Positions 1-7,348 of a stretch of DNA of 64,000 nt are shown in pieces. The DNA is from G963717155 sp963717155 (GTDB lineage Bacteria > Actinomycetota > Thermoleophilia > Gaiellales > JALYLC01). The position numbers and the translations under genes were made by a program. Numbering within the stretch: position 1 is the stretch's first letter; the number at the start of each line of letters is the position of its first letter. A model generated the notes under the pieces. The model saw nothing but the letters and a program-made list of their open reading frames with translations, was not told the origin of the DNA and ran no database searches. The stretch spans positions 3,968,001 to 4,032,000 of the forward strand of contig OY970326.1 in assembly GCA_963717155.1 (NCBI GenBank), given 5' to 3'.

Positions 1-1019
1 TTGAGCGCGAAGGCGATTCCGAATGCGATCAGGCCGACCACGATCACGAGTGATGGGTTGGCGCCGCTGCTTGTGATCGCGATCGCGATGAGTGCGGGGA
101 AGATCGCGAGCACGAATGCGAGTCTTGCGGCGGTCCTGCCGGTCGGCTCGCCACTGGCGGTGCCGGCCCCGCGGGCCCGTCGTCGTAGGAGTTCAGGGGC
201 GACGGCCTGGACGGCGCCGTAGCCGATCACCCAGATGGCGAGGAACGCGCCGGTCTGCCAGAAGCTCCAGCCTTGCTGGGATTCGAGGTAAACGGGGAGG
301 CCGACGACGAACCAGACGTCGCGCGAGGCGAAGAGCAGGATGCGCGCGGCGGCAAGCACGTTCACGGCGCGGCTGTTAGAGAACATCTGGGAGAACTTCG
401 CCTTGCGGTCGGGGTTGCCGAGTGTGCCGCGCATCATCGTCAGCACCATCACGAGTGCCGTCAGGACGAGCGCCGCTAGCAGCAGCTGGGAGGTTCGGAA
501 GCCGACGACTGTGAGCAGGACGGCGCCGAGGAAGAAGCCGACGCCTTTCAGCGCGTTCTTGGAGCCGGTCAGGATCGCGACCCAGCGGAATAGCGTGTCG
601 TTCTCGCCTTCGGGCACGACGAGCCGGACGGCGCTCTTCGAGCTCATCTTCGTGAGGTCCTTCGCGATCCCGGAAAGCGCCTGGGAAAGCATGACGTAGG
701 GCACGACGAGCCAATCAGCGGGTGCGAGCCCGAGCATCAGGAGCGCGCCGATCTGGACCGCGAGTCCCATTACGAGGGTGGCCTTGAGGCCGAGGCGGGC
801 CGCGAGCCAGCCGCCGACGAGGTTCGTGACGATCCCGAAGAACTCGTAGAACAGGAACAGCGAGGCGACCTCGAACGGCGAGTAGCCGCGCTCGTAGAAG
901 TAGAAGAGCACGAGCGTGCGGATCGCACCGTCGGTGACGGTGTCCGCCCAGTAGGCGGCGGTCACGATCGCGTAGTTGCGCAGATCGCCGCGACGACCGG
1001 TAGCGGCGGCGTCGTTCAC
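1..1019 (-). CDS. arsJ: ArsJ organoarsenical efflux permease (MFS), 3' end outside window
   Basis: An open frame of 339 codons runs off the left edge. It begins at a GTG (1019-1017) that overlaps the TGA of the upstream GAPDH gene (GTGA). The translation is hydrophobic with repeated transmembrane segments of the major facilitator type, starting with a short polar N-terminus and the segment YWADTVTDGAIRTLVLFYFY. ArsJ family proteins are about 400 residues and export 1-arseno-3-phosphoglycerate, the unstable product that GAPDH makes from arsenate. Identification rests on this MFS sequence plus the tight GAPDH coupling, which is diagnostic for the ArsJ pathway. It is the third gene of the arsM-gapdh-arsJ unit. 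Confidence 0.85.
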   Translation of the reverse strand, partial: MNDAAATGRRGDLRNYAIVTAAYWADTVTDGAIRTLVLFYFYERGYSPFEVASLFLFYEFFGIVTNLVGGWLAARLGLKATLVMGLAVQIGALLMLGLAPADWLVVPYVMLSQALSGIAKDLTKMSSKSAVRLVVPEGENDTLFRWVAILTGSKNALKGVGFFLGAVLLTVVGFRTSQLLLAALVLTALVMVLTMMRGTLGNPDRKAKFSQMFSNSRAVNVLAAARILLFASRDVWFVVGLPVYLESQQGWSFWQTGAFLAIWVIGYGAVQAVAPELLRRRARGAGTASGEPTGRTAARLAFVLAIFPALIAIAITSSGANPSLVIVVGLIAFGIAFAL

Positions 1020-2050
1020 GCGTGGATGCCCTCTCGGCGTGGTGCGCCGACGAGCGCGGCGAGTTCGACGAGCCGGTTCGCGTAGCCCCATTCGTTGTCG
1101 TACCAGGCGAGCACCTTCACCTGCGTCTCGTTGACGACCATCGTGGAGGGTGCGTCAACGATTGACGAGCGCGGGTCGTCCTTGTAGTCGACGGAGACGA
1201 GTGGGCGTTCTTCGTAGCCGAGGATGCCCGCGAGCGGCCCGTCGGCGGCTGCGCGCAGAAGGCCGTTGACCTCGCCGACCGTGGTCGCGCGTTCGACCTC
1301 GAAGACGCAGTCGGTCAGCGAGGCGTTCAACAGTGGCACCCGCACGGCGAGGCCGTTCAGGCGCCCCTCGAGCTCGGGAAAGATCAGTCCGATCGCCGTC
1401 GCCGAGCCGGTGGTCGTCGGGATCAGCGAGAGCGAGGCCGCGCGGGCACGACGCAGATCCTTGTGCGGCGCATCCGCGACCGTCTGCGTGTTCGTCATGT
1501 CGTGCAGCGTCGTGATTGAGCCGTGGCGGATGCCGATTCCCTCGTGGATCGCCTTGACGACGGGCGCGAGGCAGTTCGTCGTGCACGACGCCGCCGTCAC
1601 GATCTGGTGCACGGCGGGGTCGTAGCGGTCGTCGTTCACGCCCATCACGACGTTCAGGATGCCGCCGCTCTTGACGGGCGCGGCGACGACGACCTTCGAC
1701 ACGCCGCGCGCGAAGAACGGCGCAAGCGTCTCCGGTGTACGGAACCTGCCCGAGCACTCGAGCACGACGTCAACTCCGAGCTCCGACCAGGAGATGTCGT
1801 CGGGCTTGGCGCTCCGGCTGAGCGTGATCGGCCTGCCGTCGACCTCGAGCGCGCCGCCGAGAGGTGCGATCTGGTGGGCCCAGCGCCCATGGACGGAGTC
1901 GAACTCGAGCAGGTGGGCGCATGTCTCGGCGTCGCCCGCCAGCTCGTTCACGTGCACGAAGCGCAGGTCGTCCCGGCCCCAGCCGGCGCGCAACGCGAGA
2001 CGGCCCATGCGGCCGAAGCCGTTGATCCCGATCCGCGCGCGCTTGCTCAC
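1016..2050 (-). CDS. gap: Arsenic-operon glyceraldehyde-3-phosphate dehydrogenase
   Basis: A full-length type I GAPDH of 344 residues. It has an N-terminal NAD Rossmann motif (IGINGFGRMGRLALRAG), the catalytic cysteine in ASCTTNCLAP and the C-terminal segment WYDNEWGYANRLVEL. In ars operons this enzyme uses arsenate in place of phosphate and forms 1-arseno-3-phosphoglycerate, which ArsJ expels. The GTG start at 2050 overlaps the arsM stop (GTGA) and its own TGA overlaps the arsJ start, so the three genes are translationally coupled. The frame stays open upstream of 2050, but there it only shadows arsM. A glycolytic role cannot be excluded from sequence alone, but the context argues for arsenate detoxification. 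Confidence 0.9.
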   Translation of the reverse strand: MSKRARIGINGFGRMGRLALRAGWGRDDLRFVHVNELAGDAETCAHLLEFDSVHGRWAHQIAPLGGALEVDGRPITLSRSAKPDDISWSELGVDVVLECSGRFRTPETLAPFFARGVSKVVVAAPVKSGGILNVVMGVNDDRYDPAVHQIVTAASCTTNCLAPVVKAIHEGIGIRHGSITTLHDMTNTQTVADAPHKDLRRARAASLSLIPTTTGSATAIGLIFPELEGRLNGLAVRVPLLNASLTDCVFEVERATTVGEVNGLLRAAADGPLAGILGYEERPLVSVDYKDDPRSSIVDAPSTMVVNETQVKVLAWYDNEWGYANRLVELAALVGAPRREGIHA

Positions 2051-2814
2051 GCGGGGCGCACGGCCTTGACGATCGCTCCGTGCATCCCGTCGGCGACCTC
2101 GTGTGTGAACGTCACGCTGATCTCGTCGAAGCCGGCTGCCCGCAGCAAGGTCTCGTATTCGCCAACCGAGAGCGCGCCCGCGACGCATCCGACGTAGCTC
2201 CCACGGACGGCGCGGTCCGCCGGGGCGAGCCGATCCTCGGCGACGACGTCGCTGACCCCGACACGGCCACCGGGTCGAAGCACGCGGAACGTCTCCGAGA
2301 TCACCGCGGGTTTGTCGGGTGAGAGGTTGATCACGCAGTTGGAGATCACGACGTCGACCGACTCGTCGGGAAGCGGGATGGCCTCGATCTGGCCCTTCAG
2401 GAACTCGACGTTTGTCGCGTCTGCCTCCACCGCGTTGCGCTTGGCGAGGTCGAGCATCTCGTCTGTCATGTCGAGCCCGTACGCCTTGCCGGTGTCGCCG
2501 ACGCGTCGAGCGGAGAGCAGTACGTCGATGCCGCCACCCGAGCCGAGATCGAGCACGACCTCTCCTTCGCACAGATCGGCGACGGCGATCGGGTTGCCAC
2601 AGCCGAGGCTCGCGAGCTTGGCGGCGTCGGGCAGCTCGTCGCGCTCGAACTCGTCGTACAGGCTGGCGCCGAACGAGCCCTCATCACTCGGTCCGCAGCA
2701 AGAGCTCGGACCGCAGCCACAGGCCTCGGTGTCGCCTGCATCGACGCTCCGAGCAGCCTCGGCGTAGCGTGCTCGGACCTGTTCGCGAATCGCGTCTGTG
2801 TCGGTAGTGTTCAT
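2047..2814 (-). CDS. arsM: Arsenite S-adenosylmethionine methyltransferase
   Basis: A 255-residue class I SAM methyltransferase that methylates As(III). The ArsM-specific LGCGNP box (about 70-75) precedes the SAM loop VLDLGSGGGIDVLLSARRVG (about 87-106). Cysteines lie in an N-terminal CGCGPSSCC cluster (32-40) and at about 72, 160 (SNCVINL) and 210 (YVGC), matching the arsenic-binding cysteine pattern of the family. It is the first gene of the arsM-gapdh-arsJ unit and is transcribed away from arsR at 2875, with about 60 bp between the start codons. The shared intergenic region carries the ArsR palindrome, so it is probably repressed by that ArsR. Confidence 0.92.
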   Translation of the reverse strand: MNTTDTDAIREQVRARYAEAARSVDAGDTEACGCGPSSCCGPSDEGSFGASLYDEFERDELPDAAKLASLGCGNPIAVADLCEGEVVLDLGSGGGIDVLLSARRVGDTGKAYGLDMTDEMLDLAKRNAVEADATNVEFLKGQIEAIPLPDESVDVVISNCVINLSPDKPAVISETFRVLRPGGRVGVSDVVAEDRLAPADRAVRGSYVGCVAGALSVGEYETLLRAAGFDEISVTFTHEVADGMHGAIVKAVRPA

Positions 2815-2834
2815 TCGATCCCATGATTCGATGG

Positions 2835-2863
2835 TTGTCGATGTAGACGCTAGATGCTAGATT
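2835..2863 (+). promoter_or_regulatory. Predicted arsR promoter
   Basis: A -35-like TTGTCG (2835-2840) and a -10-like TAGATT (2858-2863) are separated by 17 bp. Transcription would start about 2869-2872, only a few bases before the ATG at 2875, which predicts a leaderless or near-leaderless arsR mRNA. No Shine-Dalgarno sequence precedes that ATG. Confidence 0.45.
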
Positions 2864-2876
2864 GACGTTTGTCAAT
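2861..2876. promoter_or_regulatory. ArsR-type operator palindrome
   Basis: A perfect inverted repeat ATTGAC-GTTT-GTCAAT, of the kind bound by ArsR/SmtB repressors. It overlaps the predicted -10 element and the first two bases of the arsR ATG, so bound repressor would block both initiation of arsR and probably the divergent arsM promoter. Confidence 0.65.
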
Positions 2877-3246
2877 GAATCGTGATCTCAAGCTCCTCGA
2901 CGCGACCGGCTGCTGCGCGCCCGGCGCGCCAGCGATGCCCGTCGAGGCCGCACGCGCCCTCGCGGAGCGGTTCAAGGCGCTCGCCGACCCCACGCGCCTC
3001 GCGATCGTGAACCAGCTCGCCGGCGCCGATGAGGTCTGCGTCTGCCACCTCGTTCCCGATTCAGGCCTCTCCCAGCCGACGATCAGCCACCACTTGAAGC
3101 TCCTGCGCGACGCCGGGCTCGTCACCTCAGAGCGTCGCGGGACCTGGGCGTACTACCGGCTCGTGCCCGAAGCCGTCGCCGAGCTCGCTAACGCTCTCGG
3201 AGCCCAACAAGCAACACCGGCAGCTGCGATGGTCGCGGCCTCGTAG
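2875..3246 (+). CDS. arsR: ArsR family arsenite-responsive repressor
   Basis: A winged-helix repressor of 123 residues from the ATG at 2875. The DNA-binding segment includes LSQPTISHHLKLLRDAGLV, followed by the wing TSERRGTWAYYRL. A vicinal thiol motif EVCVCHL sits in the helix before the recognition helix, the classical As(III)/Sb(III) site; a second cysteine pair (GCC) lies near the N-terminus. A TTG six bases upstream is also in frame, but the ATG is preferred. It is divergent from arsM-gapdh-arsJ, and a perfect palindrome overlaps its start codon, so autoregulation and control of both directions are likely. Confidence 0.9.
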   Translation: MNRDLKLLDATGCCAPGAPAMPVEAARALAERFKALADPTRLAIVNQLAGADEVCVCHLVPDSGLSQPTISHHLKLLRDAGLVTSERRGTWAYYRLVPEAVAELANALGAQQATPAAAMVAAS

Positions 3247-3284
3247 AGCAGGCAGTGCGTCGCGGCGCCTCCCGGTCATCGGCG

Positions 3285-3785
3285 CTAGATGACGGTGCTG
3301 CGCCGCTCGAGGAAGATCACGTCGCGCCAGATCCCGTGCAGGAGGCCCAGCCGTTCGCGTCGACCGACGACGCGGAACCCGCAGCGTTCGTGCAGGGCGA
3401 GACTCGCGGTGTTCTCCGGGAACACACCGGTCTGGATCGTCCAGATGTCATCGTCCTCGGCGGCAGCAACGAGCGCGCTCAGGAGCCGATACCCGATGCC
3501 CAGACCTCGGGCATGGGCGGCGACGTACACGCTGTTCTCCGCGACTCCGCGATAGACACAGCGCTCTGAGACCGGCGCAAGCGCCGCCCAGCCGACGATC
3601 GCGCCGTCGAGGCGCGCGACAAGACGGTGCGCGGGTAGGTGCGAGGCGTCCCAGCGCTCGAAGCTCGGCGGCTCGGTCTCGAACGTCGCGTTCCCGGCCG
3701 CGATCCCCTCGACGTAGATCTCCCTGACCGCCGTCCAGTCGTCCACACCCATCACGGCGAGCTCGAGGCCGGCGAGGGTGCTCAT
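3285..3785 (-). CDS. arsN: ArsN-like N-acetyltransferase (arsinothricin/phosphinothricin type)
   Basis: A 166-residue GNAT protein of the phosphinothricin acetyltransferase family. Family features seen are IYVEGIAAGNATFETEPPSF near the N-terminus, the acetyl-CoA loop ARGLGIGYRLL (about 95-105), GVFPENTASLALHERCGFRV and the C-terminal LGLLHGIWRDVIFLERR. Members in ars operons (ArsN1) acetylate the arsenic antibiotic arsinothricin; relatives detoxify phosphinothricin or methionine sulfoximine. The ATG overlaps the TGA of the upstream arsR (ATGA), which ties it to an arsenic-responsive repressor and favours the ArsN reading over a generic PAT. Substrate preference is inferred, not visible. Confidence 0.78.
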   Translation of the reverse strand: MSTLAGLELAVMGVDDWTAVREIYVEGIAAGNATFETEPPSFERWDASHLPAHRLVARLDGAIVGWAALAPVSERCVYRGVAENSVYVAAHARGLGIGYRLLSALVAAAEDDDIWTIQTGVFPENTASLALHERCGFRVVGRRERLGLLHGIWRDVIFLERRSTVI

Positions 3786-4123
3786 GCTGCCTTCCAAGGC
3801 GCCTCGGCGTGCGCTGGGAGCCGCCCCATCACGAGGTCGGCAGCGCTCGGGAAGCACGAGATGCACGACTGGTTGACGCGGTACCAGCTGGCCGTCCCAC
3901 GGTGCTCGACGAGCACAAAGCCCACCTCGGCCAGCACCTTGAGATGCTGTGAGACCGTCGACTGGCCGACGTCGACGGCAGCGACGATCTCACCGACCCG
4001 CATCGGCTCGCGACTACGCGCGAGCAGGTTGAGGATCTGGACGCGAGTCGCATCGCCGAGCGAGCGGAACCACGACGCGTACGTCGCGGCGGCTTCACGA
4101 TCGATCAGGTTGACAGGCTTCAT
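3782..4123 (-). CDS. arsR: ArsR/SmtB family repressor, second copy
   Basis: 113 residues from the ATG at 4123, with the winged-helix segment VGQSTVSQHLKVLAEVGFVL. It lacks the CVC motif of the first arsR. Instead it has a C-terminal SCISCFPSAADLVMG, a cysteine pair typical of another arsenic/metal-sensing subgroup. The frame is open to 4261, but the ATG at 4123 fits family length and sits directly behind a promoter-like sequence. It is translationally coupled to arsN (ATGA overlap). A perfect 16-bp palindrome covers its start codon and -10 region. Confidence 0.87.
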   Translation of the reverse strand: MKPVNLIDREAAATYASWFRSLGDATRVQILNLLARSREPMRVGEIVAAVDVGQSTVSQHLKVLAEVGFVLVEHRGTASWYRVNQSCISCFPSAADLVMGRLPAHAEAPWKAA

Positions 4124-4161
4124 CGTCGATCGACGATAGACGATGAATGGTGCTCTTGCAA
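4122..4161 (-). promoter_or_regulatory. Promoter and perfect palindromic operator of arsR2-arsN
   Basis: Reading the minus strand: -35-like TTGCAA (4161-4156), 17 bp spacer, -10-like TATCGT (4138-4133), then the ATG at 4123 with no room for a Shine-Dalgarno sequence. A perfect 16-bp palindrome, ATCGTCGATCGACGAT (4122-4137), overlaps the -10 and the ATG. This is the same layout as the first arsR promoter, with a different palindrome sequence. Confidence 0.6.
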
Positions 4162-4184
4162 TGCCTGCGCGAGGTCCTCGTCGA

Positions 4185-4832
4185 CTAGCACGCCGGGACT
4201 TGGTTGCCGCAGTCGTCGCCTTGCCACGTTCCGAGTCCCGCTTGAACAACCACGATGGCAACGGCGATACCGACGAGCGGGTCCATCCACCACCAGCCGA
4301 GGAGTGGATTGGCGGCGAGCCCGAGCAGGACTCCGAGAGAGAGGTAAGCGCAGAGGATGTTCTGCCGCCCCTCGCTCGCAGTTGCCGACGAGTGGAGTTG
4401 CGTGCCGACGCGTTTCTTCGCGCGTCCGAGGACCGGCATGAGCAGCATGTCGGACGCCGCGAGCGCGATCCCGAGCCAACTCGTATGAGCGGCGTTTCCC
4501 GTCACGAGGTGATCGACCGCCTCAGCAACGATGTATGGCGCGAGGAGGAAGAACGAGACCGCGACGACCTGTTGGGCCTGGCGTTCCGCCTGATCGGAAT
4601 GGACGCGTGCGCCGCTAAAGCGCCAGATGATCACCAGGCTGGCGGCGGCTTGGATCGCGCAGTCCAGGCCCCAGCCGATAAGCGCCACCGAGTTCGCTGT
4701 GATGCCCGCGGTCATTCCGATCGCGCCGTCCAGCAGCAGCCATCCCAGACCGATCCACGAGATCAGCTTGATGCGGTGAACTAGGCGGGCGTGTTCACCA
4801 GCGGGCAGCGCGTGAACCGCGGCCTGGCTCAT
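4185..4832 (-). CDS. CDF-like cation transporter
   Basis: A 215-residue integral membrane protein with about six hydrophobic segments and an N-terminal polar tail, resembling the transmembrane domain of cation diffusion facilitators (for example SVALIGWGLDCAI and WWWMDPLVGIAVAIVVV). The C-terminal cytoplasmic domain of full CDF proteins (about 300 residues) is absent. The usual histidine/aspartate quartet is only partly recognisable, so substrate and direction are unknown. It is divergent from the third arsR (start codons about 55 bp apart across a palindrome) and lies upstream of arsR2-arsN on the same strand, which suggests metal or metalloid control. Confidence 0.65.
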   Translation of the reverse strand: MSQAAVHALPAGEHARLVHRIKLISWIGLGWLLLDGAIGMTAGITANSVALIGWGLDCAIQAAASLVIIWRFSGARVHSDQAERQAQQVVAVSFFLLAPYIVAEAVDHLVTGNAAHTSWLGIALAASDMLLMPVLGRAKKRVGTQLHSSATASEGRQNILCAYLSLGVLLGLAANPLLGWWWMDPLVGIAVAIVVVQAGLGTWQGDDCGNQVPAC

Positions 4833-4853
4833 CCATTCAACATATCACCATTT

Positions 4854-4883
4854 ATTGATGCCATCAATTCGCGTTATTATTTG
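4854..4883 (+). promoter_or_regulatory. Operator and promoter between CDF-like gene and third arsR
   Basis: A perfect 15-bp inverted repeat ATTGATG-C-CATCAAT (4854-4868) overlaps a -35-like TTGATG (4855-4860). A -10-like TATTTG follows at 4878-4883 after 17 bp. Transcription would begin close to the ATG at 4888, so this arsR is also predicted to be leaderless. The site is well placed to control the divergent CDF-like gene too. Confidence 0.5.
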
Positions 4884-4887
4884 GAGT

Positions 4888-5193
4888 ATGGACGAGCCCG
4901 ACCAGAAGATGATCGAGGAATGCCTCGAGCTCGCGATTCGATGGTCGCCGACGCTGCGCGCGCTCGCTCACCCGGAGCGCCTGCTGATCGCCCTGTGGCT
5001 CGCCGACAACAGCGCCACCGTGCGGGAGCTTGAGCGCGTGACGGGCCTACAGCAGTCGCTCGTCTCCTACCACCTTCGAGAACTCCGCGACGCCGGACTC
5101 GTGACATCCACGGCAGCCGGCCGCGCCAACGTCTACCGACTCGCGAACCCCGACCTCGACAAGCTCGCGGCCCTGTTGGGAAGCCTGTGCTGA
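4888..5193 (+). CDS. ArsR family repressor, third copy
   Basis: A 101-residue winged-helix protein starting MDEPDQKMIEECLELAIRW. The helix-turn-helix region is VTGLQQSLVSYHLRELRDAG, followed by a short wing TAAGRANVYRL and a C-terminal cysteine (GSLC). An in-frame ATG at 4858 lies inside the palindrome and would add ten residues; 4888 is preferred because it fits the promoter. It has no CVC motif, so the ligand is not predictable. It is divergent from the CDF-like transporter and probably regulates it. Confidence 0.8.
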   Translation: MDEPDQKMIEECLELAIRWSPTLRALAHPERLLIALWLADNSATVRELERVTGLQQSLVSYHLRELRDAGLVTSTAAGRANVYRLANPDLDKLAALLGSLC

Positions 5194-5632
5194 GCTGCAC
5201 GTGTCCGACCCGCTTTCGACATGCGAGCGTCTGGTGCTCGGCGATGCGCTCGCGCTTACGGTGCGTTTCAGCCATGGTCAGGCGTCAGAGCTGGAAACGC
5301 TGTTGGAAACCACCGGTGGCGAACGGTGGCGAAGCGAGCACCGGCTCGGGGCGAGGAAAGTGGCTCTGAGCAGGTAAAGGTGTCTGACGACAACTGCTCG
5401 CGAGGCCTTCGGCTCGCTTTAGACGCAGGAAGTCCGGGGTTCGAATCCCTGACCGCCCATCAGGACACGCGCTGCTAATCGCATAGCTGCGTCACTTCCA
5501 GGGGCTGCGCCGACGCGGGCGGCCTCCGTCGGGCACGCCTGGCCACCGGCTGCGTTGGGCGGCAGTACGATGATGATGCTCGACAGGAATGCGAGTGCGC
5601 CGTCCGGTGCATCCCGGCCCATTGGAGGAAGC
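5194..5632. other. Gene-free stretch at the edge of the arsenic island
   Basis: No convincing coding sequence. It holds a short direct repeat (CGGTGGCGAA twice, near 5315-5340) and the tRNA 3' half described separately. No integrase or transposase remnant is recognisable here. Confidence 0.5.
5413..5462 (+). other. tRNA 3'-half fragment (possible att site scar)
   Basis: The sequence reads as the 3' half of a tRNA gene. It has an anticodon-loop-like TTTAGAC (5418-5424), a five-base variable loop, a T stem-loop CGGGG-TTCGAAT-CCCTG (5435-5451), then acceptor strand ACCGCCC, discriminator A and TCA. The matching 5' half (acceptor GGGCGGT and a D arm) is not present upstream. The anticodon stem has one mismatch, so amino-acid identity is not assigned. 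Such 3' halves are typical of attachment sites left when a tyrosine-recombinase element integrates into a tRNA gene. Confidence 0.45.
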
Positions 5633-6181
5633 GTGTCGACAACCCCGGCGGGCGCGTCGCGACCTGGTGTGCAGGTCGGTCCGACCAGCGAGTTCAGTCT
5701 GTTCTTCCGCGTGCTCCCGGACCACGCCGCCGAGTTGCGACAGGCGCTTCGGGAGTTGCAGGACACGCCCGGGTACCGGCCGGGGGACTACGGCATGGCC
5801 GTCGGGACGATTCATGAGGCGCGCTTCGTGCTGTTCGAGGACGACACGCGGCTTGCGTTCATCACGAGCTTCGACGGGCCGTGGGACGCGTACATGGACG
5901 ATTTCCTCAATTCCGGCGCGACGCTCGCGTTGTTCGACGTGATCTTTCGGCATGTCGAGGGCTATGACGGCCTCCCGGACCTCGCTGCGCTCCAGGCGTT
6001 CGTGCTCGACGCGCAGGAGACCGCCGTCGCCTACGCCCGGAATTACGGCGGGACGGTCAAGGAGATCCGCAAGGCGCAACGGGTGAACTCGGCATTCGAG
6101 CGGGTGCTCGACGATCCGCGGGCGGCGGAGGCACTGCAGCACCCGGCGCTGAAGCCGCTTCTCGAAGAGGCCGCCGGCTAG
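5633..6181 (+). CDS. Peroxidase-cluster protein, Dyp-like alpha/beta barrel fold suspected
   Basis: 182 residues from the GTG at 5633, which follows GGAGG by four bases; an in-frame ATG further upstream lacks a ribosome site. A flexible N-terminus is followed by FSLFFRVLPDHAAELRQAL and LAFITSFDGPWDAYMDDFLN. These resemble the ferredoxin-like barrel strands seen in Dyp-type peroxidases and related proteins. No haem-binding His/Asp motif is visible. It is followed 28 bp later by a DUF4331 gene and then a Dyp peroxidase, all on one strand, so a joint role is likely. The family is not one I can name; function unknown. Confidence 0.65.
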   Translation: MSTTPAGASRPGVQVGPTSEFSLFFRVLPDHAAELRQALRELQDTPGYRPGDYGMAVGTIHEARFVLFEDDTRLAFITSFDGPWDAYMDDFLNSGATLALFDVIFRHVEGYDGLPDLAALQAFVLDAQETAVAYARNYGGTVKEIRKAQRVNSAFERVLDDPRAAEALQHPALKPLLEEAAG

Positions 6182-6209
6182 CCCGGCGAGCGGCGCCGAG
6201 GACTGACCG

Positions 6210-7337
6210 ATGTCGGACCACATCTCCGGGCCCCGGGCCCTTGCCGACCCTATCGGCGACATCACCGACGTGTATGCGTTCCCGAGTCCGGAGCGGCGCG
6301 GACACCTGGTGTTGGTGGCCAACACGCTCCCGTTCGCCCAGCCGTCCGACGACTTCTCGGACGCGCTCGTGTACCGCTTCCGCCTGCGGCCTGTGCGCCG
6401 ACGTACCGCAGGCGATGCGATCCCGTTCGGCGCGGGCGCGAACGAGCTCGTCGTCGACTGTGTGTTCGACGCCCGTGGCGAAGACGGACGCCAGATGGGA
6501 ACCTGCACGCTCCCGACGGGCGATGTCGTCGGCATTGCCGTCGGGGACGAGAAGGGCAGCGCAGGGGAGGGAATCCGGGTCTTCGCCGGCCTGCGCTGGG
6601 ACCCGTTCATCCTCGACGCCCCCGCCGCCCTCAGGACGGTCGCGACCGGGCAGCTCGCGTTCACGGACGCCGGCTCGATCTACCTCGACGGCAAGAACGT
6701 CCTCGGCCTCGTCGTCGAGCTTGACTGTGAGCGGTTTCTCGGCGGCATGGGGCTCTTTGCGGTCGTGGCCGAGACGCGCACGCGGGGCAGCCTTTCCGTG
6801 CGCATCGAGCGCGTCGGGCGGCCGGAGATCAAGAACCTGATGCTCGGGCCGAAGCAGTTCGACCAGGTCAACCGCGACCTCGAGATCCGCGACCTCTACA
6901 ACATGGAGGACGCCTTCGAGCTCGGCGAGTCGTACCAGGGTGCCTATCGCGCACGGCTGAACGCCAACCTGGCGTTCTGGGACGGCCTGGACGGCACCGT
7001 GGACTGGCCCCTCGACGGAGATGGCGCCCACCCGCTGACCGAGCTCCTGCTCGCCGACTACCTCGTCGTCGATGCGACGAAGCCGTATGTCGAGCATGGC
7101 TCGTTCCTCGAGCCGGAGCTGGCCACGCTCCGCGGTGCGGAGTACGAGACCTGCGGCGGCCGGACGCTCAACGACGATGTCATGGATCGGCTGTTCACGT
7201 TGGTCGTCAACGCCGGGAACGGGCCCACCATCCGCGATGGCGTGGATGCGTCGACGAGGCCGTCGTCGCGTGCGTTCCCGTACCTGGCCGCGCCGAACCC
7301 GGACCCGCCGAAGCCCCCACCACCCCACGCCCACTAG
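6210..7337 (+). CDS. DUF4331 family protein
   Basis: 375 residues beginning MSDHISGPRALADPIGDITD and continuing into DVYAFPSPERRGHLVLVANT. This is the characteristic opening of DUF4331 (DxTDVYAF followed by a beta-rich body). Many family members are secreted, but this one has no signal peptide. The middle (FLGGMGLFAVVAETRTRG) and the tail (LADYLVVDATKPY) are also family-like. It sits between the small barrel protein and the Dyp-type peroxidase with short gaps (28 and 11 bp), indicating one transcript. The biochemical role of DUF4331 is not established; a part in peroxide-dependent chemistry with its neighbour is inference. Confidence 0.82.
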   Translation: MSDHISGPRALADPIGDITDVYAFPSPERRGHLVLVANTLPFAQPSDDFSDALVYRFRLRPVRRRTAGDAIPFGAGANELVVDCVFDARGEDGRQMGTCTLPTGDVVGIAVGDEKGSAGEGIRVFAGLRWDPFILDAPAALRTVATGQLAFTDAGSIYLDGKNVLGLVVELDCERFLGGMGLFAVVAETRTRGSLSVRIERVGRPEIKNLMLGPKQFDQVNRDLEIRDLYNMEDAFELGESYQGAYRARLNANLAFWDGLDGTVDWPLDGDGAHPLTELLLADYLVVDATKPYVEHGSFLEPELATLRGAEYETCGGRTLNDDVMDRLFTLVVNAGNGPTIRDGVDASTRPSSRAFPYLAAPNPDPPKPPPPHAH

Positions 7338-7348
7338 GTGGGACCGCG

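Noticed and set aside
2051..2572. N-terminal extension of the GAPDH gene
   Set aside because: The upstream part is a shadow of arsM in another frame; GAPDH begins exactly at the conserved NAD motif after GTG 2050.
5194..5462. tmRNA (ssrA) ending at the T arm
   Set aside because: No tag-peptide reading frame ending in ALAA, no 5' tRNA-like domain, and only about 270 bp between the arsR stop and the 3' end.
3285..5462. Prophage or transposon genes next to the arsenic island
   Set aside because: No integrase, transposase, resolvase or phage structural motif was found on either strand; mobility is suggested only by the tRNA scar.
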